A stretch of 64,000 nucleotides of DNA, from NCBI RefSeq assembly GCF_036026595.1, contig NZ_JARZFX010000005.1, positions 1 to 64,000 on the forward strand, in the 5' to 3' direction. Position 1 is the stretch's first letter, and every line of letters starts with the position of its first letter. Shown piece by piece: positions 17,145 through 25,149 of this stretch. The position numbers and the translations under genes were made by a program. This DNA is from Virgibacillus_P tibetensis (GTDB lineage Bacteria; Bacillota; Bacilli; Bacillales; Amphibacillaceae). The notes under the pieces are model-generated. The model worked only from the letters and a program-made list of their open reading frames with translations, was not told the DNA's origin and searched no databases.

Positions 17145-17957
17145 TTACTCTTCCAGGTTCTCCTCTAGAAAACGATTAATCATATCCATTGCAAACCCTT
17201 TTGTATAAAGAGACTCCTTCATCTTATTATGTAATTTATATCCACTCATTTTTGGTTGGTATTTACGGAATAACTTTTCACCCTGGTAAACAAGTGCATT
17301 CCATTCATTATCATCATCTTTTTCTTCATTTATATCAGCCAAAGCATCTTTAATTACATCGTGTGTAAAACCTTTTTGCATTAATGTAACTTGGAGCTGC
17401 TGTACTTGCTTCTGAAACGAATCATTTTTCTTCGTATTCACCTTTTTCTCTATCCACTTCAATATCTTTTCATATTGAATCTCATAAGTAAACTGCTCTA
17501 CTGCCTCACTGGCTATAGATCCTGAGACTCCTTTTTCAATAAGTTCTTTTTTTATAAGTGACGGACCTTTGATTGTTGTATTTATTCTCGTACGGACAAA
17601 CATGTCCGCAAACTCTTTATCATCAATTAATTTTTCTTTGTTAAGTTTCTCGATAACTACTTTAATATGCTCTGAATCGACTTCTTTTTTAACTAGATAA
17701 TCCAGAATCTCCTTTTTTGTACGCATTCTGTAGCTTAAAAAGTTGATAGCTTGGGTATATGACTTATGTACTGTATCTTTTTTAACAAGTGTATCGATCA
17801 TTGAATCATCCAATTCAAGGTCTTTTCGAAGCTTATATTCAATTAATATTGCTTCATCTACACTAAAGCCATAAACTTCATCTTGGCCTTCACTTAAAAA
17901 GATATTGTATCGATTCTTACTTTTCTTTTGGGTAGTGATCCGGGTAATCTTTCTCAT
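17145..17957 (-). CDS. recX: Recombination regulator RecX
   Basis: 270 residues, the long Bacillus-type RecX (YfhG) that modulates RecA filaments. It consists of repeated three-helix modules, visible as LSYRMRTKKEILDYLVKKEV, LIDDKEFADMFVRTRI and the KMSGYKLHNKMKESLYTKGF end. Very Lys/Glu-rich throughout. It is divergent from yfhF with about 125 bp between them. recA itself is not in the window. Confidence 0.9.
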   Translation of the reverse strand: MRKITRITTQKKSKNRYNIFLSEGQDEVYGFSVDEAILIEYKLRKDLELDDSMIDTLVKKDTVHKSYTQAINFLSYRMRTKKEILDYLVKKEVDSEHIKVVIEKLNKEKLIDDKEFADMFVRTRINTTIKGPSLIKKELIEKGVSGSIASEAVEQFTYEIQYEKILKWIEKKVNTKKNDSFQKQVQQLQVTLMQKGFTHDVIKDALADINEEKDDDNEWNALVYQGEKLFRKYQPKMSGYKLHNKMKESLYTKGFAMDMINRFLEENLEE

Positions 17958-18081
17958 TGTTTCTCACCCCTTTCCCTTTTCATTTTAACATGAATAAAAT
18001 TGCCTGGACACTGCCGTAAGAATCAACTAATTGCATATAATAAAGTAAGATAAATTATATAGACTGGGCAGGTGGATTTAC

Positions 18082-18978
18082 ATGAATATCTTAATTACTG
18101 GTGGAACTGGATTCGTAGGAAAGCATCTTGCCACTTCATTACATGAAAAGAGGCACCACACATACATACTCACAAGATCTCCAAGTAACTATCATAACAC
18201 AGAGAACACTACATTCATTAGTTATGAATACCCTGTTGAAGAGCTACCTATAATTCATGGTGTCATCAATCTGGCAGGTGAATCGTTATTTGGTTATTGG
18301 TCTGAAAAGAAAAAAGAATCCATACTAGCCAGCAGAATTGAAATAACAGAAAAACTGGTTGACATGATGACAAATATGAATACAAAACCAGAAGTCTTCA
18401 TCAGTGGTTCAGCAGTTGGTTATTATGGTATTTCCAATGATTTAATCTATACTGAAGCAACAGAAGAGCCAGGTGAAGACTTTTTAGCCAAAGTATCAAT
18501 TAAATGGGAAAAAACAGCAAAACTTGCAGAAGACATAGGTGTTCGTACGGTCTTCACAAGGTTCGGTGTCATTTTGGGTGAAGAAGGTGCGCTTCCTTAT
18601 ATGAGTATCCCAGTGAAAATGTTTGCTGGCGGAAAAATTGGTAATGGGGAACAGTGGATGTCTTGGATACATATAGAAGATGTAGTCAATCTTATTCAAT
18701 TTTGCTTATATAACCGAAATATTGACGGACCTGTTAATGTAACAGCCCCCCATCCGAAACGGAATAAAGATTTTACAAAAGCACTAGCAAAGGTGTTAAA
18801 GCGTCCGCACTGGTTCACAGCACCAGCCCCCCTTATACGCCTTACAACTGGAGAAATGAGTACACTAATAACGAAAGGTCAATACGTATTACCGAAGAAA
18901 GCCCTTGATAATAATTTTCAATTCTCCTACCCAAATTTAGAAGAAGCTTTGAGACAAATTAAGCAGCAAAAAGCATAA
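18082..18978 (+). CDS. yfhF: TIGR01777 family NAD(P)-dependent epimerase YfhF
   Basis: 298-residue short-chain dehydrogenase/reductase-like protein of the SulA/YfhF (TIGR01777) group. It starts with the dinucleotide motif ITGGTGFVGKHLA. SGSAVGYYG carries the active-site region and WMSWIHIEDVV the substrate-domain motif. Natural substrate is unknown for the family. It is divergent from recX and followed by an unusual leader and the GNAT gene. Confidence 0.88.
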   Translation: MNILITGGTGFVGKHLATSLHEKRHHTYILTRSPSNYHNTENTTFISYEYPVEELPIIHGVINLAGESLFGYWSEKKKESILASRIEITEKLVDMMTNMNTKPEVFISGSAVGYYGISNDLIYTEATEEPGEDFLAKVSIKWEKTAKLAEDIGVRTVFTRFGVILGEEGALPYMSIPVKMFAGGKIGNGEQWMSWIHIEDVVNLIQFCLYNRNIDGPVNVTAPHPKRNKDFTKALAKVLKRPHWFTAPAPLIRLTTGEMSTLITKGQYVLPKKALDNNFQFSYPNLEEALRQIKQQKA

Positions 18979-19079
18979 AAATTTTCGAAAATTTTTTTGA
19001 AAAATGATTCCATTTTGAATGATATTTGTGTAAAATAATAGTAAATAAAATCAAGTGAATTCAAACCGAAAGAGATGAA

Positions 19080-19283
19080 ATGACCAGCTTCAAATGAAAG
19101 ACAAAGAATTAAATAGGGAAGGCAAATGGTGCGCCACCAGTATGAGCTGGTTCTAGTGGGTTCGATTCCCACCCCGAATTTTTGTTGAACGCTAACTAAA
19201 AATTCGAGGGTGGGTCCTTGCACACTAGATTTCCTTTCAATGGATATTTAGGATACCCACCTGGAAATCAGGAGGGTATTTTT
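19080..19283 (+). ncRNA. Structured 5' leader of the GNAT gene, class unknown
   Basis: The leader contains a chain of competing pairings. GTGGG (19156-19160) pairs with CCCAC (19168-19172) across TTCGATT, exactly a tRNA T-arm shape. CCCACCC (19168-19174) with CGAATTTTT (19175-19183) instead pairs with AAAAATTCG and GGGTGGG (19198-19214). GGTGGGT (19209-19215) can pair with ACCCACC (19255-19261). That segment also pairs with the 3' arm containing the Shine-Dalgarno GGAGGG (19271-19276). Upstream, ACCAGCT (near 19083) matches AGCTGGT (19145-19151), and TGGTG/CACCA form a hairpin. The layout suggests switch-like control of translation. I could not match it to a known riboswitch; promoter-like DNA lies at about 18998-19047. 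Confidence 0.6.
19253..19279 (+). promoter_or_regulatory. Hairpin that buries the GNAT ribosome binding site
   Basis: ATACCCACCTG pairs with CAGGAGGGTAT with a single A-A mismatch over a 5-nt loop. The 3' arm contains GGAGGG, 7 nt before the ATG at 19284, and five T follow the stem. It can therefore block ribosome access and may also act as a terminator. Confidence 0.7.
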
Positions 19284-19841
19284 ATGTTAAAAACACGTGA
19301 TTTATATGAAGTTCCTGTCCTTTTCGACCTGATGGTACACCCGGAAGTCTTCCCTTATATCAGACAGAAAGCCGCTACAAGTGATGAGTTTTATTTCCTT
19401 ACAAAACAAACAATTGAGGCGGAGGAAAAGGGAGAACTGATTTCCCGTACGATTGTAGATGAATACTACCATCCAATTGGCACAATTAATTTATTCGATA
19501 TTAATGAAAATTACGGTTTTCTAGCTACCTGGATCGGTCAGCCTTATTTCGGAAAGGGATATAACACCCCCGCTAAAGAGGAATTTTTTAATGAGGTTTT
19601 TTTCAATTATAATATTGAAGGCATTTTTATGAAGGTAAGAAAGACAAATATGCGTTCATTAAAAGCTGTATTAAAATTACCTTATGCTGCACTTGGAAAC
19701 TCAACATATTCTGGAGTTTATCAAAAAATTAATGCGAATGATGAGGTATACGATCTTTTCGTTATTTCAAAGGATCATTATGTATCTTACCAGCAATTTA
19801 CAACTATTAATCCTGCAGCAGCGGAAGATGAAGTTAGTTAA
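19284..19841 (+). CDS. GNAT family N-acetyltransferase
   Basis: 185-residue acetyltransferase of the RimJ/RimL-like GNAT type. Beginning at the ATG at 19284, it reads MLKTRDLYEVPVLFDLMVHP, with the acetyl-CoA-binding region around YGFLATWIGQPYFGKGYNTP and the NMRSLKAVLKLPY helix typical of the family. The frame is open further upstream through the leader hairpin, but the GGAGGG and family N-terminus favour 19284. Acceptor substrate unknown. Its leader is described separately. Confidence 0.85.
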   Translation: MLKTRDLYEVPVLFDLMVHPEVFPYIRQKAATSDEFYFLTKQTIEAEEKGELISRTIVDEYYHPIGTINLFDINENYGFLATWIGQPYFGKGYNTPAKEEFFNEVFFNYNIEGIFMKVRKTNMRSLKAVLKLPYAALGNSTYSGVYQKINANDEVYDLFVISKDHYVSYQQFTTINPAAAEDEVS

Positions 19842-19895
19842 TGTATAGTTAAAGCGTTAAGGGGGTATCCTATAGCAAAGAGAGGGATGATCTCT

Positions 19896-20027
19896 ATGAA
19901 ACAAAAGTCCAAATTAAATCAAAGTGAAAAGTTTTTATCGAAAACCCAAGAGGTACTTTATCAAAAGGAGTTCAAGCATGCAGATCGTGTTTATAATCAA
20001 TTGTCTCAAAAAGGAAATCGAGGCTAA
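19896..20027 (+). CDS. yfhE: YfhE family small protein
   Basis: A 43-residue basic protein. FLSKTQEVLYQKEFKHADRV resembles the YfhE family core, and yfhE is next to yfhF in B. subtilis. GAGGG lies upstream of the ATG. Function unknown. Confidence 0.7.
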   Translation: MKQKSKLNQSEKFLSKTQEVLYQKEFKHADRVYNQLSQKGNRG

Positions 20028-20079
20028 ACCGTGGGTGTTCCGATATTGTGGGAAACAAATGAAATAGTATAAATTAGCT

Positions 20080-20108
20080 GCCTAAATCGCATTTTGATTT
20101 AGGCTTTT
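20080..20108 (+). terminator. Terminator after yfhE
   Basis: GCCTAAATC pairs with GATTTAGGC over a 7-nt loop and is followed by TTTT. Confidence 0.85.
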
Positions 20109-20176
20109 CTAATTCATGTTGTATAAACGAAGGAAAAAATAATCATGTGAAGGGCATGAAAACCTTCCAATCATGA

Positions 20177-20363
20177 CCGCTGCCTCTGCCTTTCATACAG
20201 CGATTGCTCCACTTATTTCAGCGGTTGGCTTGCTTAATCCCGCGGTCGCACCAATTTATCCAGCGCTTGTTCGACTTTATTTCGTGTTCACCGGGTTCCA
20301 TTCAGCGTTCGACTCTTTGGGCGTCAAAACCGTCTTATCTGGTACGTCTGCGATTCGAACGTT
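20177..20363. repeat. Array of about nine degenerate 21-bp repeats
   Basis: Units of 19-22 bp begin CAGCG, CCGCG or a variant and usually end in TTTAT-like sequence: 20177, 20198, 20219, 20240, 20261, 20283, 20303, 20322 and 20343. The stretch is clearly more GC-rich than its surroundings. Two helical turns separate successive units. Hypothetical frames across it are repeat artefacts. It resembles iterons in layout, but no initiator gene is nearby. Confidence 0.65.
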
Positions 20364-20431
20364 TTGACATGACCGTTGCATCAGTGAGACACCGCAGTAC
20401 GATTGTCAACAAGAGGCTTTTTCCTCACAAC

Positions 20432-20592
20432 TTATCCACAGTCATCCACAAATTGTTAGTAACTAGTAAAAATCCTGTTATATCAGGTGTGTTTTATACA
20501 CAGAATTTTGTTCATAACTTTGTGGATAATGTGGATTACTCTCATGAATCCCCTGTTTATATAAAAATGATTGTTAATAAACCTGTGGGTAA
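20432..20592. promoter_or_regulatory. DnaA-box cluster
   Basis: Three perfect matches to TTATNCACA: TTATCCACA at 20432-20440, TTATACACA at 20494-20502, and the complement TGTGGATAA at 20521-20529. Three one-mismatch boxes: TCATCCACA at 20442-20450, the complement TGTGGATTA at 20530-20538, and TGTGGGTAA at 20584-20592. Six boxes in 161 bp of AT-rich, gene-free DNA is a strong cluster. B. subtilis carries DnaA-box clusters away from oriC that restrain initiation, so a regulatory DnaA reservoir is the first explanation. Confidence 0.75.
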
Positions 20593-20695
20593 CTAGATTG
20601 ACAATCAGCTTGATATTTTTATACAAAATCAACAGTGAGCTATTTATGTAATTGCTTTTTAATAGTCTTTCCACTTAGTCAAACAAAACAAGTCA

Positions 20696-20748
20696 TTGAC
20701 ATCATGTGCTATCTGTTATACTCTAACTATAACAGATAGCACATGATG
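20696..20748 (+). promoter_or_regulatory. Promoter and 20-bp inverted-repeat operator of the GntR operon
   Basis: A perfect 20-bp inverted repeat, with arms at 20700-20719 and 20729-20748 and a 9-bp centre, overlaps TTGACA (20696-20701) and TATACT (20717-20722; 15-bp spacer). The arm core is TGCTATCTGTTAT. It is the obvious autoregulatory operator for the YtrA-like regulator whose gene starts 22 bp downstream. Confidence 0.85.
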
Positions 20749-20769
20749 AAAAGGAGCGTTTAATTAGAT

Positions 20770-21165
20770 GTGTTTATAAACTTGGATTTTGAATCTAAAG
20801 AACCTATTTACGTACAATTGATACATCAAATAATTGAAGGGGTTGCAAAAAAGAAATTACAGCCCGGTGATGCACTCCCTTCAGTAAGGTCATTGGCTGC
20901 GGATATTGGTATTAATCTTCATACAGTTAACAAAGCATACCAGCAGCTCAAACAAGATGGTTTCATACTTATTCACCGTCAAAAAGGGGTTGTTGTTCAC
21001 CCGGATGGCATACCAAAGGCAGATAAAGTATATAAGAGTGTGCTCAAAGAGAAATTACACCCCTTAATATCCGAATCCGTCTGCCGCAGTGTCACGGAGG
21101 AGGAATTCTTACAGCTTTGCAGTCAATTATTTCATGAATTTAAAGAGGAAACTGGTGACGTTTAA
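20770..21165 (+). CDS. GntR family regulator, YtrA type
   Basis: 131-residue repressor with an N-terminal GntR winged helix (PIYVQLIHQIIEGV, PGDALPSVRSLAADIGINLHTV) and the short all-helical YtrA-type C-terminal part with no large effector domain. The start is a GTG; the overlapping ATG at 20768 is in a frame that stops at once. Its stop abuts the next ATG, so it leads a five-gene operon. YtrA-type regulators control ABC transporters responding to cell-envelope antibiotics, which fits the operon content (inference). Confidence 0.85.
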   Translation: MFINLDFESKEPIYVQLIHQIIEGVAKKKLQPGDALPSVRSLAADIGINLHTVNKAYQQLKQDGFILIHRQKGVVVHPDGIPKADKVYKSVLKEKLHPLISESVCRSVTEEEFLQLCSQLFHEFKEETGDV

Positions 21166-22275
21166 ATGAATAGTATTATAGTTATTTTAATTGTAGTTAT
21201 TCTAATTCCTGCTTTTATTTCATTAATGTTTATCCCCTACTGGACAAGGAAAACAGAAAGCTTCGGCGTAACCATACCAGAGGAGATTTATAACACTCCC
21301 AGACTGACAGACATGCGTAAAAGGTATACATTAATCACAGGTATTTTAAGTGTTTCAGTAATTGCTCTTTTCATAGCACTAAGTGCTTTTACAGGTGATA
21401 ATGACACTGGATTCAGCTTAATTTTAGGTAGTACAGTAATAATTTATATGATTAGCAGTTTTCTAGTCTATCTGAAATTCCACCGTGAAATGAAGATCCT
21501 CAAAAAGAAGGAAAACTGGATGGCTGAGAGATCACAACAAGTATTTATCAATACACGTTTTCGAGATCAAAAGCTCTCGTATTCAAATGCTTGGTTTATC
21601 CTGTCATTTGCTATTGCTTTCGCAACCATCGCGCTGACATTCCGGTTATACAATCAAATCCCTGATCAAATACCTATGCAATATAACTTTACAGGCTATA
21701 TTACAAACTGGGTTGATAAATCGTATCGCACAGTACTAGTCATGCCAATCCAGCAACTGTATTTAACCTTACTTTTCTTGTTTATTAATTCAACAATTAC
21801 CAAAGCAAAACAGCAAATTAATGCGCGTAATCCGGAAGAGTCCCTGCGCAAAAACGTAATTTTCAGACGTAGATGGTCTGCTTTCATTATTATTTCAGGA
21901 ACAGCATTAGTAATCATGTTTGCAATTATCCAATTGTCTTTTATTTTCCCAATTAATCACCAATTGCTTATTGTTATACCGCTTGTTCTAAGTATCGGCA
22001 TTACGATAAGTGCAGTTGTACTTTCTTTTACGACTGGACAAGGAGGAAGCCGCGTGAATAGCGACTCCGGAGAAACCGGCGATATAATGGATTATGATGA
22101 TGATAAATTTTGGAAGCTTGGACAATTTTATTTTAATAAAAATGACCCAGCCCTATTCCTTGAAAAGCGGTTTGGAGTAGGTTGGACAATTAATTTGGCT
22201 CGACCACTGGCGTGGATTATCTTTTTGGCAATTATTTTAATCGCTGTCGGGATTCCAGTTTTATTAGGGGCTTAG
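21166..22275 (+). CDS. DUF1648/DUF5808 membrane protein
   Basis: 369-residue multi-pass protein with about seven membrane segments. The DUF1648 motif is LYNQIPDQIPMQYNFTGYIT (about residues 162-182). Near the C-terminus FWKLGQFYFNKNDPALFLEK is the DUF5808 signature, before a last membrane segment. Such proteins commonly sit next to YtrA-type regulators. Role unknown; possibly a sensor or accessory to the transporter downstream. Starts directly at the stop of the regulator gene. Confidence 0.8.
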   Translation: MNSIIVILIVVILIPAFISLMFIPYWTRKTESFGVTIPEEIYNTPRLTDMRKRYTLITGILSVSVIALFIALSAFTGDNDTGFSLILGSTVIIYMISSFLVYLKFHREMKILKKKENWMAERSQQVFINTRFRDQKLSYSNAWFILSFAIAFATIALTFRLYNQIPDQIPMQYNFTGYITNWVDKSYRTVLVMPIQQLYLTLLFLFINSTITKAKQQINARNPEESLRKNVIFRRRWSAFIIISGTALVIMFAIIQLSFIFPINHQLLIVIPLVLSIGITISAVVLSFTTGQGGSRVNSDSGETGDIMDYDDDKFWKLGQFYFNKNDPALFLEKRFGVGWTINLARPLAWIIFLAIILIAVGIPVLLGA

Positions 22276-22318
22276 CTTACCTATTAATTTTTTTAATACA
22301 GTTTGGGGGGAATATAAA

Positions 22319-22522
22319 ATGTTGGAATTGTTTGAAGCAATCAACTGGGCTGTTATCGCGCCCTTTATTATAATCCAGGGTATTTTACTTATTGTTGCAT
22401 TAATCGACTGGGCCAAGGCCGAGAGGTTTAATGGACCTAAATGGATGTGGTTCTTTATCATCGTGTTCGTTAATATTCTTGGACCGATCCTTTATTTCAT
22501 CTTCGGAAGGAGTAATCGTTAA
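22319..22522 (+). CDS. PLDc_N domain membrane protein, YxlE-like
   Basis: 67 residues with two membrane segments and the PLDc_N motif WMWFFIIVFVNILGPILYF. It resembles YxlE of the B. subtilis sigY operon, where yxlE also precedes the ABC genes yxlF and yxlG; the same order occurs here. Its stop abuts the ATG of the ATPase gene. In B. subtilis YxlE helps restrain SigY, but no sigY is present here, so the role may differ. Confidence 0.8.
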   Translation: MLELFEAINWAVIAPFIIIQGILLIVALIDWAKAERFNGPKWMWFFIIVFVNILGPILYFIFGRSNR

Positions 22523-23431
22523 ATGACAATACTCAAAGTCACAAACCTTTCGAAGGAATACGACGGTGTTTCTGCCGTTAAAAATATCAGTTTTGAATTC
22601 ACATCCGGCAAATGCATCTCTTTAATTGGTCCAAATGGCGCTGGAAAAACAACTATATTAAGAACATTGGCAGGACTATTGAAGCCTAGTTCAGGAAAAG
22701 TCACATTCACTGAAATGAAACAACAAGCTGATATACGATTACTCATTGGTTATTTGCCACAACATCCTGTATTTTATTCTTGGATGACTGGGAAGGAATT
22801 TTTAGTCTACAGCGCTCAGCTGGCTTTTCTAACAAAGGAGGAAGCTAATAAGCGTGCAGAATATTTGTTGGAGAGGGTAGGTATTGCTGAAGCAAAGAAC
22901 AAACGTATCGGAAAATATTCTGGCGGAATGAAGCAACGTCTAGGTATCGCACAGGCCATTATTCATAAACCAAAGCTGCTAATGCTGGATGAGCCTGTTT
23001 CATCTCTTGACCCGATTGGCCGTCGTGAGGTTTTGATATTAATGGAAGAATTGAAAAAAGAGATGACGATTCTCTTTTCTACCCATATCTTAAGTGACGC
23101 CGATGAAGTAAGCGATGAATTACTGCTTTTACGTGATGGGGAAATTGTCGAAGCTGGAACGATGGATAAGCTACGTCGAAAATACCAAACTGCAAAGATT
23201 GAGCTGGTATTCCAAAATAACCTGGAGTACTACAAAGATAAAATCGATACTATGCCTGCCATAACATCCACTAATATTGAACGCGGTAAGCTGCATGTTA
23301 CAGCAGCCGATATCACCCAGGCACGTAAGGAAATACTTCAGGCTGCTGCTGTTGAGAATTGGCCAATAACGGATTTCACACTAAACCGCGCATCCCTGGA
23401 AGATATGTTTATGAAGGTGGTGAATAACTAA
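22523..23431 (+). CDS. ABC transporter ATP-binding protein, YxlF-like
   Basis: 302-residue ATPase of a drug- or lantibiotic-type ABC-2 exporter. It has Walker A GPNGAGKTT (about 34-42), Q-loop YLPQHP, signature KYSGGMKQR and Walker B LLMLDEPVSSLDP, followed by a C-terminal extension typical of this class. It overlaps the permease gene by one base, so the two are coupled. Cell-envelope stress export is likely from the operon type; substrate unknown. Confidence 0.88.
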   Translation: MTILKVTNLSKEYDGVSAVKNISFEFTSGKCISLIGPNGAGKTTILRTLAGLLKPSSGKVTFTEMKQQADIRLLIGYLPQHPVFYSWMTGKEFLVYSAQLAFLTKEEANKRAEYLLERVGIAEAKNKRIGKYSGGMKQRLGIAQAIIHKPKLLMLDEPVSSLDPIGRREVLILMEELKKEMTILFSTHILSDADEVSDELLLLRDGEIVEAGTMDKLRRKYQTAKIELVFQNNLEYYKDKIDTMPAITSTNIERGKLHVTAADITQARKEILQAAAVENWPITDFTLNRASLEDMFMKVVNN

Positions 23432-24207
23432 TGCAATGGCTGACACTTTTTAAAAAGGAAATGCTGGAAAACTGGCGGAATAAAAAATGGATCTGGGTAC
23501 CATTAGTCTTAATTCTTATCGCAGTTATTGATCCTATTACCAACTATTATTTACCACAAATAATCGAATCAACTGGAGGGTTCCCAGACGGAACGGTGCT
23601 CGAGCTTCCCGAATTTGCCCCACCAGAAGTCGTTATGATGAGTTTAAGTCAATTTAGCAGTCTTGGTGTGCTGGTCATTGTTTTGATGTCTATGGGTACC
23701 ATTGCTGGTGAACGAAAAAGTGGAGTTATGGAGTTAGTTCTTGTAAAGCCAGTCTCTTACCGCAATTATATTACAGCTAAGTGGGCAGCACTCGTCTTAC
23801 TGGTCTGGAGTGCATTATTGCTTGGAATGTTCGCAAGCTGGTATTATATCAATATTTTATTCGGTGATCTATCATTTCTGTCACTACTTCAAATTGTTCT
23901 GTTTTATGGTCTATGGCTTACACTGGTTGTTACATTGTCCATATTTTATAACACCTTATTTAGAACACCGGGTCTGGTTGCATTTATAACCGTGATTACT
24001 ATTATGGCTATGAGTGTTGTAACTCAGATTTTCGGACATATACTAGAATGGAGTCCAAACCACTTATCTAGTTATATTCATGACATGCTCATTACCGGAA
24101 GTATTTCTTTCGAATTGATAGCTACAGCAGTGGTATCTATAGTGTTTATTATTTTACTTTTAATTAGTGCTATTTCACTATTTAAAACCAAAGAATTATC
24201 AAACTAA
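23431..24207 (+). CDS. ABC-2 type permease, YxlG-like
   Basis: 258-residue membrane partner of the preceding ATPase. It has about six membrane segments; after the first comes an extracellular loop, then GERKSGVMELVLVKPVSYRN, a hallmark of ABC-2 permeases. Last gene of the rightward operon. The imperfect palindrome at 24226-24418 follows and may end transcription. Confidence 0.85.
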   Translation: MQWLTLFKKEMLENWRNKKWIWVPLVLILIAVIDPITNYYLPQIIESTGGFPDGTVLELPEFAPPEVVMMSLSQFSSLGVLVIVLMSMGTIAGERKSGVMELVLVKPVSYRNYITAKWAALVLLVWSALLLGMFASWYYINILFGDLSFLSLLQIVLFYGLWLTLVVTLSIFYNTLFRTPGLVAFITVITIMAMSVVTQIFGHILEWSPNHLSSYIHDMLITGSISFELIATAVVSIVFIILLLISAISLFKTKELSN

Positions 24208-24225
24208 ATGCATCTGATAGATAGA

Positions 24226-24418
24226 GGAAGGGACATAACTAAATGGGAAGAATGAGAATCCGAACAATCGGAACTTAGCGTAGGCAAAATACGCAGACTC
24301 CTGTGGGAACAGCACGAGCTGAAGCCGTGCCCACTAAAAAGCGAAGTATTTTGCCGAAGCGCTACATTTGCTCAGGCGTTAATGTTCGGATTTTCCTGAA
24401 TAATTCCTCTTTTGTCCC
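24226..24418. repeat. Imperfect palindromic repeat between convergent ABC operons
   Basis: Nested inverted arms: GGGACA/TGTCCC (24230/24413), AATCCGAACA/TGTTCGGATT (about 24257/24383), GGCAAAATAC/GTATTTTGCC (about 24283/24345), and a central GCACG/CGTGC hairpin. It carries GCAGACTCCTGTGGG and AGCGAAGT, shared with the modules of the 10649-11305 element. Probably the same dispersed repeat family, acting here as a two-way terminator (inference). Confidence 0.7.
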
Positions 24419-24444
24419 AAACTCCATCTATTTTACAAACTATA

Positions 24445-25146
24445 CTATTTCACTTTAACTACGGTTATTCGCTTCAGAAAAACATAAGAAACAGCGTAGA
24501 TTAGAATTCCAACTGCCAGCAGTTGAAAGAAAAATCCAAGATTAAATGTAACAAGTAATTTCGTAAAGAAGTCAAAAACCCATCCTTTAGCAATGCCCAC
24601 AAGCAATGCAATTACAAGTATTCCTAGAACAATACCGCCACCTGCAATCCCATACTTATAAAACAGTAATCCAATCATAAACATAAATGCCAGAAAGAAA
24701 AATATGATCGACGTGTCAATGAGTATTCGTGTGTACCACGTGTCCGTTGTAAAATAAGCCAAATGCAAAAAGGAAAAAGTGCTAATACCTACTCCTACTG
24801 CAAATCCTTCAATTATTTCCTGAAGGATACTTCCGACAACAGCCTTCGCAAAAGAAAGTGCGAGAAAGAAAATACCCAGACTGATAAACAGGTTCTTTCT
24901 GGTTGCACCCATTTTAAGTGAGAAAGGAACCGCTTCTTTCACGGTCAGAAATCCAAATATAGCACAATAAATGTATATTGGTCCTGTTAAACTAAATGCC
25001 ATAACACCGTTTTCGACCGTGATTAAAAAGTAAGCAAATGCCAATGAAACTATCAAAACGCTTAATAATATCGTCCAGAATATGATTAGCGAATAGCGGA
25101 TATCATTTATAAAGAAATAGAGTAAACCTTGTATTTGTCTCCCCAT
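24445..25146 (-). CDS. ABC transporter permease subunit
   Basis: 233-residue hydrophobic protein with six membrane segments. After segment 3 comes VKEAVPFSLKMGATRKNLF, a motif common to YtrC/D-like and bacitracin-type permeases. It starts 3 bp after the stop of the ATPase gene on the same strand. Probably exports a membrane-active compound; substrate unknown. Confidence 0.8.
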   Translation of the reverse strand: MGRQIQGLLYFFINDIRYSLIIFWTILLSVLIVSLAFAYFLITVENGVMAFSLTGPIYIYCAIFGFLTVKEAVPFSLKMGATRKNLFISLGIFFLALSFAKAVVGSILQEIIEGFAVGVGISTFSFLHLAYFTTDTWYTRILIDTSIIFFFLAFMFMIGLLFYKYGIAGGGIVLGILVIALLVGIAKGWVFDFFTKLLVTFNLGFFFQLLAVGILIYAVSYVFLKRITVVKVK

Positions 25147-25149
25147 AGC

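Noticed and set aside
18980..18993. AATTTTCGAAAATT palindrome downstream of yfhF as a CodY site
   Set aside because: The CodY consensus has 15 positions with A or T at the centre; this one is one base short and lies in an AT-rich run where such palindromes arise easily.
19156..19180. A tRNA gene ending here, suggested by a perfect T-arm
   Set aside because: No acceptor 5' half matching CCCGAAT and no 7-nt anticodon loop lie upstream. A tRNA-derived fragment remains possible, but not an intact tRNA.
19208..19222. T-box antiterminator upstream of the GNAT gene
   Set aside because: AGGGTGGGTCCTTGC lacks the invariant TGGNACC core, and no Stem I with AG bulge is visible. A GNAT enzyme is also an unusual T-box target.
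20173..20596. Two overlapping frames across the 21-bp repeat array
   Set aside because: Both are open because of the repeat period (a multiple of three), neither has a ribosome site, and one runs through the DnaA boxes.
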